A stretch of DNA of 64,000 bases from an uncultured Microbacterium sp. (GTDB taxonomy: Bacteria; Actinomycetota; Actinomycetes; Actinomycetales; Microbacteriaceae), in NCBI RefSeq assembly GCF_945952435.1, contig NZ_CAMFHZ010000013.1, forward strand, positions 1-64,000, written 5' to 3'. Of the stretch, positions 25,096 through 34,258 are shown piece by piece. The translations under genes were made by a program, and so were the position numbers. The notes beneath the pieces were generated by a model, which saw only the letters and a list, made by a program, of their open reading frames with translations, ran no database searches and was not told the DNA's origin. Position 1 is the stretch's first letter; each line of letters begins with the position of its first letter.

Positions 25096-28000
25096 GCGCT
25101 GACCGCGGGGATCGTGTGGATCCGGCACGGGCTGATCCGCACCTGGGTGTCGGCGCAGTGCGCCTCGACCTGGGCGGTGAAGCTCGACGCCGCCATGCCA
25201 CGGCCCGCCTCGGCCACCCGGGCGAGGAAGGCGTCTCGGGCCTCGTCGTCCAGGCGATGCTGGTGCGCGACCCTGTACGTGCTCCGGCCGATCGTCTGGG
25301 ACACGATCACCAGCCGGGCGCCGACGAGGTCGGCCGGCGCAGCGCCCGCCACGAGACCCTCCTCTACGGCGAGCTGGTACGCCGCCAACTGCGCGTGGTC
25401 GAGCACCTTCGCCTCGGTCACCTTGTCCTCGCTCTTTCCCGTCTTCAGATCGACGACCACGACGCGCTCGTCGCCGTCGCCGTCCGCCATCGCCGTCCAC
25501 GACCGCTGCGGTCCGCGGGCGTCGGCGTGCTCGCCCGCCCCGCGGGGATAGGCCTCGACCCGGTCGATCGTGCCCCGGAGGATCGCCTGGTGCGCCAGAT
25601 CCTCCGGATCCACGGGGTGCGCCCGCGGCGCGGACCCCTCCGCGATGTCGATCGCCAGACGGAACTCCCCCTCGGCCGACACGAGCCGCCCGCCGTCCGT
25701 CCTCACCGCGACGAGGTAGTCGTGGAGGCGCTGCAGGTACAGGTCGGCCCTGCGGCGTTCCTTGACGCTGATCCACTCGCTCTCGAAATCGAGCTCGCCC
25801 CAGCGCTCGTCGAGGATCCGCCGCATCGCCTCCAGGTCGCCGTCGGGCACGTGCTCCATCGCGGCGTGCACGAAGGTGCCGATGCCCGCGGAGGCCGAGG
25901 ACACGGTGTCGCCGCCGAGGGCGGACACCGCCCAGTTCACCCCGCACTCCTCGAAGGCCTCGAGCCGGGAGGGCGACACCGGGACGGCGCCGGTGTCGAG
26001 GTCGCGCAGCGGGCGGTCGTCCGAAGGCCCGCGGATCCCGAACCATCCGTCCGGATCCGCGCCGGGCACGTCCGCCTCCGCGAGCAGGCGCAACTGCCCT
26101 GCCGCCTCGGCCCTGGCCGCCCGATCGGTCGACGTGGTGAGGGTGCGCCGATGCTTCGCCACGAGGCCGCGCAGGGTCAGCGGGTGCGCGTGCCGGTCGT
26201 CGGCGGGCTCCGGATCGGGGAGGAACGCGAAGAACGGGCTCGGCCCCTGATCGTCGTCGTCGACCGCGGTGACCAGCAGCCGATGCCGGGCGCGCGAGAT
26301 GGCCCGGACGAACAGCCGCAGCTCGTCGTGCAGCGCCGCGCGTCGTCGGTCGAGCGTGGAGTGCTCGTGCTCGGGCTCCCCGGAACGGGCCGCCGCGATC
26401 GCCTCGGGGAGCCGCCAGGTCTCCAGAAGCCCTCCGCGCAGACGCACGTTGGGCCAGATCCCGTCCTGCACGCCCGCGAGCACGACGGCGTCGAACTCGG
26501 TGCCGAGCGCCGTCGCAGGCGTCATCAGCGCGACCGTGCCGGGGCGCTCGGGCGCGGAGAGCGAGTCCTCGGGGATCTCGCTGTCGAGGATGTCGTGGAT
26601 GAACGCCTCCGGGCCCTTCTCTGGCGCGCGCTCGACCGAGCGCTTGGCCGCGTCGAACAGGGCCACGAGGGCGTCGAGCGCCCGCGCCGTCTCCGCCCCG
26701 CCCGGCGCGGACGCCGCATCCTGCCAGGCCGCGGCGAGCCGCCGTCCGTCCCGGGCGCGTGCGGCGTCCCAGACCCTCCAGAGCAGCTCGTGGATCGTCT
26801 CCCCCCGCGCATGCGCCGCCCGCACCTCGCGGAGCACGGTCGCGAAGCGGTCGGCCGTCCGCGCCTCGGGGGTGTCGATGCGGGCGAGCAGAGCGGGCTC
26901 GGCCAGCGCGTCGCGCAGCAGCCGTCGTGCCGGGGCCGAGCCGCCCTGCTCCAGCTCGACATGGCGCAGGCGCGCCCGCAGCCGGCGGAGCCCGACGCCG
27001 TCGAGGCCGCCGAACGGGGTGCGCAGCGCCTCCGCGAGGATCTGCGGATCCCGTTCGGCCGGGTCCACGAGCGCGAGCCGGACGATCCCGACGATGTCGC
27101 GCACCACGGCCTCGCTGCCGAGAGGCCTCTGGACCCCGGCGGCCCGCGTCGGCACCTCGCGCGCGGCGAGCTCGGCCTCGAGCATCGTGACCTGACGGGT
27201 GTCGTGGGCGATGACCGCGATCCGCTCCCACGGCACGCCGTGCGACAGGTGCCATTCGCGCAGCTGATGCGCGATGCGGTCGTGCTCCTCGTGCGGCGAG
27301 GGAGCGAGGAACGCGGTCACCGCGCCGCCCGCGTCCTCCGGATCCGTGCGCTCGGGAGCGCGCCGGTGCTCCACGCGTCCGGACACGCCGATCGTCTGGA
27401 CGACCGTGCGGGTCAGCGCGGTGAGCGGCGGGTCCTGACGCAGCGCACGGTCGAGCACGTGCACGTCCCCGAGCATCCCCGCGAGCCGGGCGAAGAGCTC
27501 GGGACCGGCGCCCCGGAACGCCCCGGAGGAGATGTCGGGATCGCCGAACGCGATCACGGCGATGCCGCGCGCGCGCAGCGCCTCGACGAGGCCCACCCCG
27601 CCGACGGTCAGCTCCTGCGCGTCGTCGATGAGCACCACCCTCAGCGCCCCGAGCGGGCCGAGCAGTTCCGGGTCCGCGGTGCGGAGGATCGCCGCGGACT
27701 CGGCGAGGAGGTCCGCGGCATCGCGGTGGGCCGCACGCGCCCGGTCGAGCACCCCCCGATACGCCCGTCCGAACGTGCCGACCGCGCGCCAGGATGCGCG
27801 GTCGGAGGTCGCGAGCTCGGCGTCGGTCACCCCCCGCTCCGTGCACTCCGCGAGGAAGGCGCGCAGCTCGGACCGGAAGGCGCGCGAGGACCGTACGGTC
27901 GCGCCGAGCTCCTCCGGCCAGCGCCGCACGCCCTCCGCCTCGTCCTCCGCATCGCCGGCGAGCAGATCCGCGATGAGGCGGTCCTGATCGGCGCCCGTGA

Positions 28001-28328
28001 GCAGCGCCGGCGGCTCCTGTCCGCTGTGCACCATCGTCCCGCGCACGACCTGGAACGCGAAGGATCCGAGGGAGCGCGCGAGAGGGCCAGGCGTGGCGAC
28101 GCGCACTCGCACCCCGATCCGGTCGCGAAGGGCCGTCGCGGCGTGACGGTTGGGAGTCAGCGCGAGCAGCTCCTGCGGAGCGAGCTCGGCGGCGAGGAGG
28201 GCAGCGACGCGTTCGACCAGCGCATGCGTCTTACCCGTGCCCGGCCCCCCGATCACCGTGCCCGACAGGGTCGCCGGGGCGTCGATCACCGCGGCCTGCG
28301 CAGCGGTCGGGGTGGGAGGAGCGGGCAT
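25092..28328 (-). CDS. adnA: AdnA-like helicase-nuclease subunit
   Basis: This 1078-aa protein has a UvrD-like domain with Walker A GGPGTGKTHAL (27-37) but an altered Walker B (LIDDAQELT) and GDPDISSGAF where the canonical GD.QQSIY motif is expected, so its motor is probably weak. A C-terminal RecB-family nuclease shows GTIDRVEAY, VVVVDLKTGK and HAQLAAYQLA, with all metal and catalytic positions present. With AdnB it forms the double-strand-break resection heterodimer. ATG 28328 is 6 nt after TAGCGT, a leaderless start. It is the first gene of the adnAB pair and divergent from the DUF3107 gene. Confidence 0.88.
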   Translation of the reverse strand: MPAPPTPTAAQAAVIDAPATLSGTVIGGPGTGKTHALVERVAALLAAELAPQELLALTPNRHAATALRDRIGVRVRVATPGPLARSLGSFAFQVVRGTMVHSGQEPPALLTGADQDRLIADLLAGDAEDEAEGVRRWPEELGATVRSSRAFRSELRAFLAECTERGVTDAELATSDRASWRAVGTFGRAYRGVLDRARAAHRDAADLLAESAAILRTADPELLGPLGALRVVLIDDAQELTVGGVGLVEALRARGIAVIAFGDPDISSGAFRGAGPELFARLAGMLGDVHVLDRALRQDPPLTALTRTVVQTIGVSGRVEHRRAPERTDPEDAGGAVTAFLAPSPHEEHDRIAHQLREWHLSHGVPWERIAVIAHDTRQVTMLEAELAAREVPTRAAGVQRPLGSEAVVRDIVGIVRLALVDPAERDPQILAEALRTPFGGLDGVGLRRLRARLRHVELEQGGSAPARRLLRDALAEPALLARIDTPEARTADRFATVLREVRAAHARGETIHELLWRVWDAARARDGRRLAAAWQDAASAPGGAETARALDALVALFDAAKRSVERAPEKGPEAFIHDILDSEIPEDSLSAPERPGTVALMTPATALGTEFDAVVLAGVQDGIWPNVRLRGGLLETWRLPEAIAAARSGEPEHEHSTLDRRRAALHDELRLFVRAISRARHRLLVTAVDDDDQGPSPFFAFLPDPEPADDRHAHPLTLRGLVAKHRRTLTTSTDRAARAEAAGQLRLLAEADVPGADPDGWFGIRGPSDDRPLRDLDTGAVPVSPSRLEAFEECGVNWAVSALGGDTVSSASAGIGTFVHAAMEHVPDGDLEAMRRILDERWGELDFESEWISVKERRRADLYLQRLHDYLVAVRTDGGRLVSAEGEFRLAIDIAEGSAPRAHPVDPEDLAHQAILRGTIDRVEAYPRGAGEHADARGPQRSWTAMADGDGDERVVVVDLKTGKSEDKVTEAKVLDHAQLAAYQLAVEEGLVAGAAPADLVGARLVIVSQTIGRSTYRVAHQHRLDDEARDAFLARVAEAGRGMAASSFTAQVEAHCADTQVRISPCRIHTIPAVSA

Positions 28329-28455
28329 GCCTCCACGCTATCCGCCGCGGCCGACATCGCCCTCGGCGAACAGGACCGCGCCCCGCGGCCGGCGCCCTGT
28401 GGCCCGCGATAGAGTGACGAGGACTCATCGACCCCGGCTTTCAAGGAGCGCTTCC

Positions 28456-28680
28456 GTGGAGATCCGCATCGGCATCATCAACACCGGCCGCGAGCTCAGC
28501 TTCGAGACCTCGACCTCGGCGGACGAGGTGCGCGCGGCCATCGCCGGCGCGCTCGACTCCGGCGCGAGCCACGTGACCCTCGCGGACGTGAAGGGCAACT
28601 CGTACATCGTCCCCACCGCCAGCCTCGGCTACGTCGAGCTCGGCACCGAGGAGTCCCGCCGCGTCGGCTTCGTGGCCTGA
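28456..28680 (+). CDS. DUF3107 small protein
   Basis: This 74-aa protein starts VEIRIGIINTGRELSFETS and ends with SYIVPTASLGYVELG, the conserved DUF3107 pattern (Rv3208A/TB9.4 type). It is a compact soluble fold of unknown function, often near the rhlE-like helicase in actinobacteria. The GTG start has AAGGAG at 28443-28448, 7 nt upstream. Two bases separate it from the next small membrane gene, so they are probably co-transcribed. Confidence 0.88.
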   Translation: MEIRIGIINTGRELSFETSTSADEVRAAIAGALDSGASHVTLADVKGNSYIVPTASLGYVELGTEESRRVGFVA

Positions 28681-28682
28681 CC

Positions 28683-28970
28683 GTGTACATCCTCCTCGCA
28701 CTGATCGCGGCGTGCCTGCTCGGCATCGCGGTGCACTACCTCGTCCCCTCTCGCACGGTGCGGGGCGTCGCCGTCGCCCCGGCCATCGCGACGGCCGTCG
28801 CCGCGGCGGCCTACGCCCTAGGCCAGTGGGGCGGGCTGAAGGAGTCGAGCGTCTGGCTCTGGCTGCTCTCCCTCGGCGGTGCGATCGTCGTGTCCGCCGT
28901 CGCGACCGTCGTGCTGACCCGCGTGCGCGTGCACCGGGACGGCACGCGGCGCGCGGCACTCGGGATCTGA
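28683..28970 (+). CDS. Small three-helix membrane protein, hypothetical
   Basis: This 95-aa protein has three hydrophobic segments: about 2-20, 29-47 and 57-80, with a short basic C-terminus. The GTG start is 2 nt after the DUF3107 stop, with no separate ribosome site, so translation is likely coupled. No family recognised. It ends next to the thioesterase remnant on the opposite strand. Confidence 0.7.
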   Translation: MYILLALIAACLLGIAVHYLVPSRTVRGVAVAPAIATAVAAAAYALGQWGGLKESSVWLWLLSLGGAIVVSAVATVVLTRVRVHRDGTRRAALGI

Positions 28971-29009
28971 GTTCCGCCCGAACCTCTCAGGCTCCCCTCC
29001 CTGGTCGCC

Positions 29010-29600
29010 CGCCCTCAGCCACTCGGTCAGGTGCTCCCCGACCACACGGAGCGGGCCGGGCCGCGTCATGTCGCGGTGCGTGCAGTCCACGTCGACGACC
29101 CGGAGCTCCCCGTCGACGTGCGCCTGCCACTCCTGGGGATCGTGGTCGGGGCCGATGCCGACTCGCGAGGCGCGGAGGAACAGCACGTCGCCCACGAAGG
29201 GCTCGTGCCGGAACTCCCGCAGGATCCGCGCGGTGTTGCGGTAGGAGCGCACCAGAGCGGCGAGCACCTCCCGCCCGAGGCCCGCCAGGGGCGAGGAGCT
29301 CCGCGAGCACGTCGGCGAGCGCGTGGACGTCGACGCCGACCTCGTGCCCGCGCTGCTGCAGGCGGGCCGCCATGACCTGCGCGACCATGCCGCCGAGCGA
29401 CCAGCCCACCAGGTGGTACGGCCCGTCCGGCTGCACCCGGAGCATCTCCGCGATGTAGTCCTCCACCATGTCGCCGAGCGAGGCGGGCTGCGCACCGGGT
29501 TGCAGCACCCGCGCGCCTGCAGTCCCCAGACCGGGATGTCCCGGGGCAGGTGCTTCGGCAGCCCCGCGTAGCACCAGGACAGGCCGCCGGCCGGGGCTCG
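29010..29600 (-). pseudogene. Remnant of an NRPS-type thioesterase domain, frameshifted and without a start
   Basis: Directly after the stop codon of the ferritin-like gene the minus strand reads APAGGLSWCYAGLPKHL and PVWGLQARG in one frame, the typical opening of an EntF-like thioesterase domain. At about 29508 the similarity moves to another frame (LQPGAQPASL, then YHLVGWSLGGMVAQ with the nucleophile motif GWSLGG). At about 29289 it returns to the first frame (LAGLGREVLAALVRSY to VGEHLTEWLRAG). The catalytic Ser is therefore encoded only in the shifted segment. No start codon, adenylation or condensation domain is present. It looks like the tail of a lost peptide synthetase or an exchanged fragment; two compensating sequencing errors would leave a 5'-truncated intact domain instead. 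Confidence 0.7.
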
Positions 29601-30314
29601 CTACGAGGCGAGCCCCATCGCGTCCATCCTGCGGGCATGGGCGCCCATGAGCTCGGTGAACACGGGCTCGAGCTTGTCGTCCTCCGCCCCCGGCAGATGT
29701 GGGCGCAGGGCGGCCCGGGCGACCAGGATCGTGTCTCCGACGAGGCGACGCCCCCACATCGACAGCAGCGAGCGCCATTGCTCGTCGCTCGCGATGGTCG
29801 CGGCGATGATCTTGATGATCTCCCCGCGGTCGTCGGCTTCGGAGAGGATCTTCGCGACCTTCGCCCCGGTCTCCCCGTAGCTGGAGGAGAGTGCGAGGTA
29901 GAAGTCGTCGAGCATGCCCGCGGTCAGATAGACGGCGAGCATGGTCTCCGCGATCCGCGGCCCGAGGGTCTTCCGGCGGAATGCGTCCAACTGCTCGCGG
30001 AAGGGCAGCATGACCTCGGTCGGATCGTCTCCGTGCGCGGTGATGATGTCGACGATTCCGCGATGCTTCGCGAGCGCGGCGCCGGCGGCCCGGGAGAGGA
30101 TCTCCTTCTCGGAGAGATCAGCCGTCGCCCGGATGAGGCGGGTGAGCGTCTCGAAGTAGCCGAGCTGCAGATAGGCCGCCTGGCCGAGGAAGGTGTTCGG
30201 CTCCGGAGCGAGTTCGGCGAAGTCGACGCGGGTCGCGTCCCCCGACTCTCCGCGGGAACGCAGCACGAGCGTGCGTCGGGGCGCCTTGTCGCGCTGCCAG
30301 AACCACCTCACCAC
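29601..30314 (-). CDS. Ferritin-like-fold protein (Rv3210c type)
   Basis: This 237-aa mostly helical protein contains FLGQAAYLQLGYFETLTRLI and the Glu/His-bearing helices of the ferritin-like fold family found beside rhlE-like genes in actinobacteria. It is soluble, and a di-metal or hydroxylase-like role is suggested by fold only; the true function is unknown to me. GTG 30314 is 6 nt after TAGGCT, so a leaderless start. It is divergent from the DEAD-box helicase gene, and its stop codon abuts the thioesterase remnant. Confidence 0.8.
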   Translation of the reverse strand: MVRWFWQRDKAPRRTLVLRSRGESGDATRVDFAELAPEPNTFLGQAAYLQLGYFETLTRLIRATADLSEKEILSRAAGAALAKHRGIVDIITAHGDDPTEVMLPFREQLDAFRRKTLGPRIAETMLAVYLTAGMLDDFYLALSSSYGETGAKVAKILSEADDRGEIIKIIAATIASDEQWRSLLSMWGRRLVGDTILVARAALRPHLPGAEDDKLEPVFTELMGAHARRMDAMGLAS

Positions 30315-30391
30315 GCGCTCAGCCTACTTCAGCGTGCGCCTGCACCCCGGTGGAGGCGCACGCGAGCGGGCGGGATCCTCGGCCGCTCCGG

Positions 30392-30514
30392 TAGGCTGGA
30401 GCCGCTCCGGCGACGGATCGGAGCCCCCGCGCCTGTGCATACGGATCCGGCGTGGACCTTTTCAATCGAGGCGGCGCCGCGCTCGCAGGCCCGCCGGACA
30501 GGCAAGAGAACACA
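30392..30514 (+). promoter_or_regulatory. Promoter and structured 5' leader of the RhlE-like helicase gene
   Basis: TAGGCT (30392-30397) predicts a start near 30404, leaving a leader of about 110 nt before GTG 30515. The leader contains GCTCCG and CGGAGC arms near its 5' end and a second GC-rich palindromic stretch further on. Long leaders on RNA-helicase genes often carry autoregulation. Confidence 0.45.
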
Positions 30515-32035
30515 GTGACGACTTTCGCCGATCTCGGCATCGATCAGGACATCGTGGAGGCCCTCGCGGCCAAGGGCATCGTCGACGCCTTCCCGATCCA
30601 GGAACAGACCATCCCCCTCGGACTTCCCGGCCAGGACATCATCGGCCAGGCCAAGACCGGCACGGGCAAGACCTTCGGCTTCGGCATCCCTGTGGTCCAG
30701 CGCCTGGGTCTCGACCCCGAGCACGGCGTCAAGGCGCTCATCGTCGTGCCGACGCGCGAGCTCGCTGTACAGGTGTACGAGGACATCGACCTGCTCACCT
30801 CCGGCCGCTCCACCAGCGTCGTCGCGATCTACGGCGGCAAGGCGTACGAGGGCCAGATCGAGCAGCTCAAGGCCGGCGCGCAGATCGTCGTCGGCACGCC
30901 GGGGCGCCTCATCGACCTGGCGAACCAGCGCCTGCTCGACCTCTCGCACGCGACCGAGGTCGTGCTCGACGAGGCGGACAAGATGCTCGACCTGGGCTTC
31001 CTCGCCGACATCGAGAAGATCTTCTCCAAGGTCCCCGCCGTGCGCCACACGCAGCTCTTCTCGGCGACCATGCCCGGCCCGATCGTCGCGCTGGCGCGCC
31101 GGTTCATGACCAACCCGATCCACATCCGCGCCAACGACCCCGACGAGGGCCTCACCCAGGCGAACATCCGCCACCTCGTCTACCGCGCGCACTCGCTCGA
31201 CAAGGACGAGGTCATCGCCCGCATCCTGCAGGCGGAGGGCCGCGGCAAGACCGTGATCTTCACCCGCACCAAGCGTGCCGCCCAGCGCCTCGTGGACGAG
31301 CTGAGCGACCGCGGCTTCAACGTCGGCGGCGTGCACGGGGACATGGGCCAGGATCAGCGCGAGCGGTCGATGGCGGCGTTCAAAGCGGGCAAGAGGGACG
31401 TGCTCGTCGCGACCGATGTCGCCGCGCGCGGGATCGACGTCGACGACGTCACCCACGTGATCAACCACACCATCCCGGACGAGGACAAGACGTACCTGCA
31501 CCGCGCCGGCCGCACGGGCCGCGCGGGCCGCACGGGCATCGCCGTCACGTTCGTGGACTGGGAGGACCTGCACAAGTGGGCCCTCATCAACCGGGCGCTC
31601 GAGTTCGGACAGCCCGAGCCCGTCGAGACCTACTCGTCGAGCCCGCACCTCTACGAGGATCTCGACATCCCCGTCGGCACCAAGGGGCGCCTGGTGACGG
31701 CCCCCGTGTCGGAGAAGCCCGCGCGCAAGCAGCGCGAGCCGCAGCGCGCGGCCGACGCCGCCGCGGAGGGCACGAGCGAGGGTGCGACGCGCCGTCGCCG
31801 TCGCCGTCGCCGTGCGACCGCGGACGTCGGATCCACGTTCGCCGAGGGCGCCGAGACCCCTGCCGCGAAGGATGCGGGTTCCGGGAGCGCCGACCGCGGC
31901 GCCGAGGGTTCGGGCACGCACGACGGCCAGGGCGCCGAGCACCACGACGGCAAGCCCGCCGCGCAGCGTCGTCGTCGTCGCCGCCGTCCTTCCGGTGGTG
32001 CCGCCGCGGGCAGCGCCCCGCAGTCCGGGGCCTGA
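30515..32035 (+). CDS. rhlE: DEAD-box ATP-dependent RNA helicase, RhlE-like
   Basis: This 506-aa helicase has the Q motif (FADLGI..AFPIQEQTIP), AKTGTGKT, PTRELAVQ, TPGRL, DEAD within VVLDEADKM, SAT, and the C-terminal HRAGRTGRAGRTG. The last 130 residues are disordered, with two runs of eight Arg separated by acidic and Gly-rich segments, an RNA-binding tail. It remodels RNA duplexes in ribosome assembly and turnover. GTG 30515 is preferred because the protein then begins at the Q-motif region (VTTFADLG); an in-frame GTG at 30452 has no better ribosome site. Rv3211-type gene order supports the symbol, but RhlE versus other DEAD subfamilies is not certain. Confidence 0.9.
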   Translation: MTTFADLGIDQDIVEALAAKGIVDAFPIQEQTIPLGLPGQDIIGQAKTGTGKTFGFGIPVVQRLGLDPEHGVKALIVVPTRELAVQVYEDIDLLTSGRSTSVVAIYGGKAYEGQIEQLKAGAQIVVGTPGRLIDLANQRLLDLSHATEVVLDEADKMLDLGFLADIEKIFSKVPAVRHTQLFSATMPGPIVALARRFMTNPIHIRANDPDEGLTQANIRHLVYRAHSLDKDEVIARILQAEGRGKTVIFTRTKRAAQRLVDELSDRGFNVGGVHGDMGQDQRERSMAAFKAGKRDVLVATDVAARGIDVDDVTHVINHTIPDEDKTYLHRAGRTGRAGRTGIAVTFVDWEDLHKWALINRALEFGQPEPVETYSSSPHLYEDLDIPVGTKGRLVTAPVSEKPARKQREPQRAADAAAEGTSEGATRRRRRRRRATADVGSTFAEGAETPAAKDAGSGSADRGAEGSGTHDGQGAEHHDGKPAAQRRRRRRRPSGGAAAGSAPQSGA

Positions 32036-32052
32036 CCGTCCGCGGGTTCCCG

Positions 32053-32119
32053 CCCGCTCCCGTCGCAAGAAGCGCCGTTCCGATCCCTTCGGAGCGGCGC
32101 TTTCTGCGACGGGAGCGGG
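32053..32119. terminator. Nested hairpin terminator between convergent genes
   Basis: Outer arms 32053-32067 and 32105-32119 (15 bp, perfect) enclose a second stem 32071-32083 with 32089-32101, one mismatch. It starts 18 nt after the helicase stop. Immediately right, cggcgtttttgcgacgggagcgg repeats part of the outer arm (32127-32148). Confidence 0.7.
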
Positions 32120-32203
32120 AGCGAGCGGCGTTTTTGCGACGGGAGCGGTGACGGGATCGGGAGCGGGCGAGGGCGCGGGCGAGGATGCTCCGCCGCGAGC
32201 GGG

Positions 32204-33094
32204 TCAGCGGGCTCGGACGGGGTACACCGGGGCGGAGCCGGATCCGCGGTCGATGATGCGCTGCAGCATCGCCGGGGTCGTCGTGTGCTCCCCCGGCACG
32301 TTGGGCTTGCCCGCGCCGTGATAGTCGCTGGATCCGGTCACGATGAGGTCGTGGCGCTCGGCGAGGCGGCGCAGCTCGGCCGTCCCCTCGGCCGTGTTCT
32401 CGCGATGGCCGAGTTCGAGACCGCCCAGACCCGCGTCGATGAGCCGGCGCAGCGTCTGCGCGCTCATCCGTTCCCGCCCGGCGGGATGGGCGATGACCGG
32501 CACTCCTCCCGCGCCGATGACGAGCTCGACCGCGGTCAGCGGATCCGGGGCGTAATGGCCCTCGTAATAGCCCTCGCGGGGGTGCAGGATCCCGTCGAAG
32601 GCCTCGCTCCGGTCCGTCACGATCCCGCGCGCGACGAGGGCGTCGGCGATATGCGGGCGCCCGACCGTCGCCCCGGGATCGGTCTGCGCGACCACGTCCT
32701 CCCAGCGCAGCGGATAGTCGCGGCCGATGTTGCGCACGATCCTCTCCGCACGGCCGATGCGGTCGTCGCGGATGCGGGAGGTCTCCGCGAGCAGATCGGG
32801 CTCGGTCGGATCGAACAGGTACGCGAGCACGTGCACGCTGCGCCAGCCGTCCTTCGCCGACATCTCCATGCCGGGGATGAAGGTCATGTCGTGCGCGACC
32901 GCGGCGGCGGCGGCCTCCGCCCAGCCCGCGGTGGTGTCGTGGTCGGTGAGCGCCAGCGTTGCGACGCCCTCGGCGCACGCCTGAGCGACGACTTCCGCGG
33001 GCGCCTCGGTGCCGTCGGAGCGGTTCGAGTGCAGATGCAGATCGATCGGGGCCCGGAACAGGTGCGGGCGGCGGTCCGGATCGGCATCGGTCAT
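32204..33094 (-). CDS. PHP-domain metal-dependent phosphoesterase
   Basis: This 296-aa protein has the PHP motifs DLHLHSNRSDGT (about 19-30), ALTDHDTTAG (about 54-63), FIPGMEMS, and later VIAHPAGR and ITGSSDYHG-type segments that provide the trinuclear metal ligands. Stand-alone PHP proteins of this type hydrolyse phosphoesters such as pAp or 3' nucleotides, or act as phosphatases. No polymerase domain is attached. ATG 33094 follows TACGCT by 6 nt, a leaderless start. It is convergent with the helicase gene and divergent from the EEP-family gene. Confidence 0.88.
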   Translation of the reverse strand: MTDADPDRRPHLFRAPIDLHLHSNRSDGTEAPAEVVAQACAEGVATLALTDHDTTAGWAEAAAAAVAHDMTFIPGMEMSAKDGWRSVHVLAYLFDPTEPDLLAETSRIRDDRIGRAERIVRNIGRDYPLRWEDVVAQTDPGATVGRPHIADALVARGIVTDRSEAFDGILHPREGYYEGHYAPDPLTAVELVIGAGGVPVIAHPAGRERMSAQTLRRLIDAGLGGLELGHRENTAEGTAELRRLAERHDLIVTGSSDYHGAGKPNVPGEHTTTPAMLQRIIDRGSGSAPVYPVRAR

Positions 33095-33174
33095 CCTCCG
33101 AGCGTATCCCGCCCGGCGGATCCCGAGCCCGGCCCCAGATCCTTCACAGAGGCGCTCGCCTAGGCTCTGGAGCG

Positions 33175-34206
33175 ATGTTTCGACTGATCGGGATCCTGCT
33201 GACCGTGCTCCTCGCGATCGCCACGGCGATCCTGACGTGGCCGCAGTTCTTCCACCTGGAGCGCACCTTCCCGATCACCCAGGCGGTCGCCTCCCGCGGC
33301 ATCCTCGTGCTGGCCTTCGCCGCGCTGCTGCTGCTCGCGCTGCTGCTCATGCTGGCCCGGCCCTTGCGCGGTTTCGCGGCCTCCCTCGCGATCATCGCCC
33401 TTCTGGGCGGCGGCGCGTCCGCCGCGATCGGGGCGATGCGCGGGATCTCCTCCGAGGCCCTGCCGGCCAAGACGGCCACGAGCGTGCGCGTGCTCGCCTG
33501 GAACACCGCGGGCGAGGCGGTGTCCGCCGAGGACATCGCGACGACCATCGTGGATCAGAAGGCCGACATCGTCGCGCTCCCGGAGACCACCGAGGCGGTC
33601 GGCGAGGACATCGCCCTGAAGCTGCGGGCGGCGGGCCATCCCATGTGGGTGCATCACGTGCAGTTCCGCCCCGACGTGCCGCGCGGACCCGACTCGTGGC
33701 AGACGACCGTGCTCATCTCCCCCGGGCTGGGCGACTACTCCGTCATCCCGTCGTCGAGCGACGGCACGAGCAACACGAGCTCCGTGCCGAGCGCGGTGGT
33801 CATGCCGGTCGATGGCAAGGGCCCCACGGTCGTCGCCGTGCACACGGTGGCCCCGCGCGAGGACGAGATGACCGGCTGGAGCTCGGACCTGCGCTGGGTC
33901 GCCGACCAGTGTCCCGCGGGCAAGAACGTGATCCTCGCAGGCGACTTCAACGCCACGCTCGACCACATGGCCGCGCTCGGCACGGACGGCGGCGACATGG
34001 GTGCGTGCCGCGACGTCGCCGCCCGCACCGGATCCGGAGGGCTCGGCACGTGGCCGACCTCGCTTCCCGAGCTCGTCGGCGCACCCATCGACCACGTGAT
34101 GGCGACCGCGCAATGGCGTCCGAGCGGATCCGAGGTCCTGCCCGGCAGCCCTTCCGGCAGCGACCACCGCGCCCTCATCACCCAGCTGGAGCGGGTCACG
34201 CCCTGA
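33175..34206 (+). CDS. Endonuclease/exonuclease/phosphatase-family membrane protein
   Basis: This 343-aa protein has three N-terminal hydrophobic helices (about 2-20, 36-60, 65-85), then an EEP-fold domain: VLAWNTAGE near 103, ALPETTEA near 135, AGDFNATLDHM, and DHVMATAQW plus GSDHRALI at the end. These are the Asn, Glu, Asp/Asn and His sites of metal-dependent phosphodiesterases. The catalytic domain is probably extracellular. Substrate unknown: lipid, nucleic acid or cell-wall phosphodiester. ATG 33175 lies 8 nt after TAGGCT (33161-33166), close to the leaderless pattern. Confidence 0.85.
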   Translation: MFRLIGILLTVLLAIATAILTWPQFFHLERTFPITQAVASRGILVLAFAALLLLALLLMLARPLRGFAASLAIIALLGGGASAAIGAMRGISSEALPAKTATSVRVLAWNTAGEAVSAEDIATTIVDQKADIVALPETTEAVGEDIALKLRAAGHPMWVHHVQFRPDVPRGPDSWQTTVLISPGLGDYSVIPSSSDGTSNTSSVPSAVVMPVDGKGPTVVAVHTVAPREDEMTGWSSDLRWVADQCPAGKNVILAGDFNATLDHMAALGTDGGDMGACRDVAARTGSGGLGTWPTSLPELVGAPIDHVMATAQWRPSGSEVLPGSPSGSDHRALITQLERVTP

Positions 34207-34258
34207 GGCCGAGGATCCCCGCCGGGATCCCCCGGGCGGGGCGTCGCCGCCCCTCGCC

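Noticed and set aside
25080..28412. A 1110-codon plus-strand frame antisense to adnA
   Set aside because: No domain motifs; the minus strand encodes a full helicase-nuclease.
28818..29495. A 225-codon minus-strand frame as an independent gene
   Set aside because: Its first 70 codons are out-of-frame sequence; the middle is the thioesterase remnant and the end is antisense to the small membrane gene.
29010..29600. Intact free-standing thioesterase gene
   Set aside because: No start codon and two frame changes are needed to read the domain, so it was called a pseudogene remnant.
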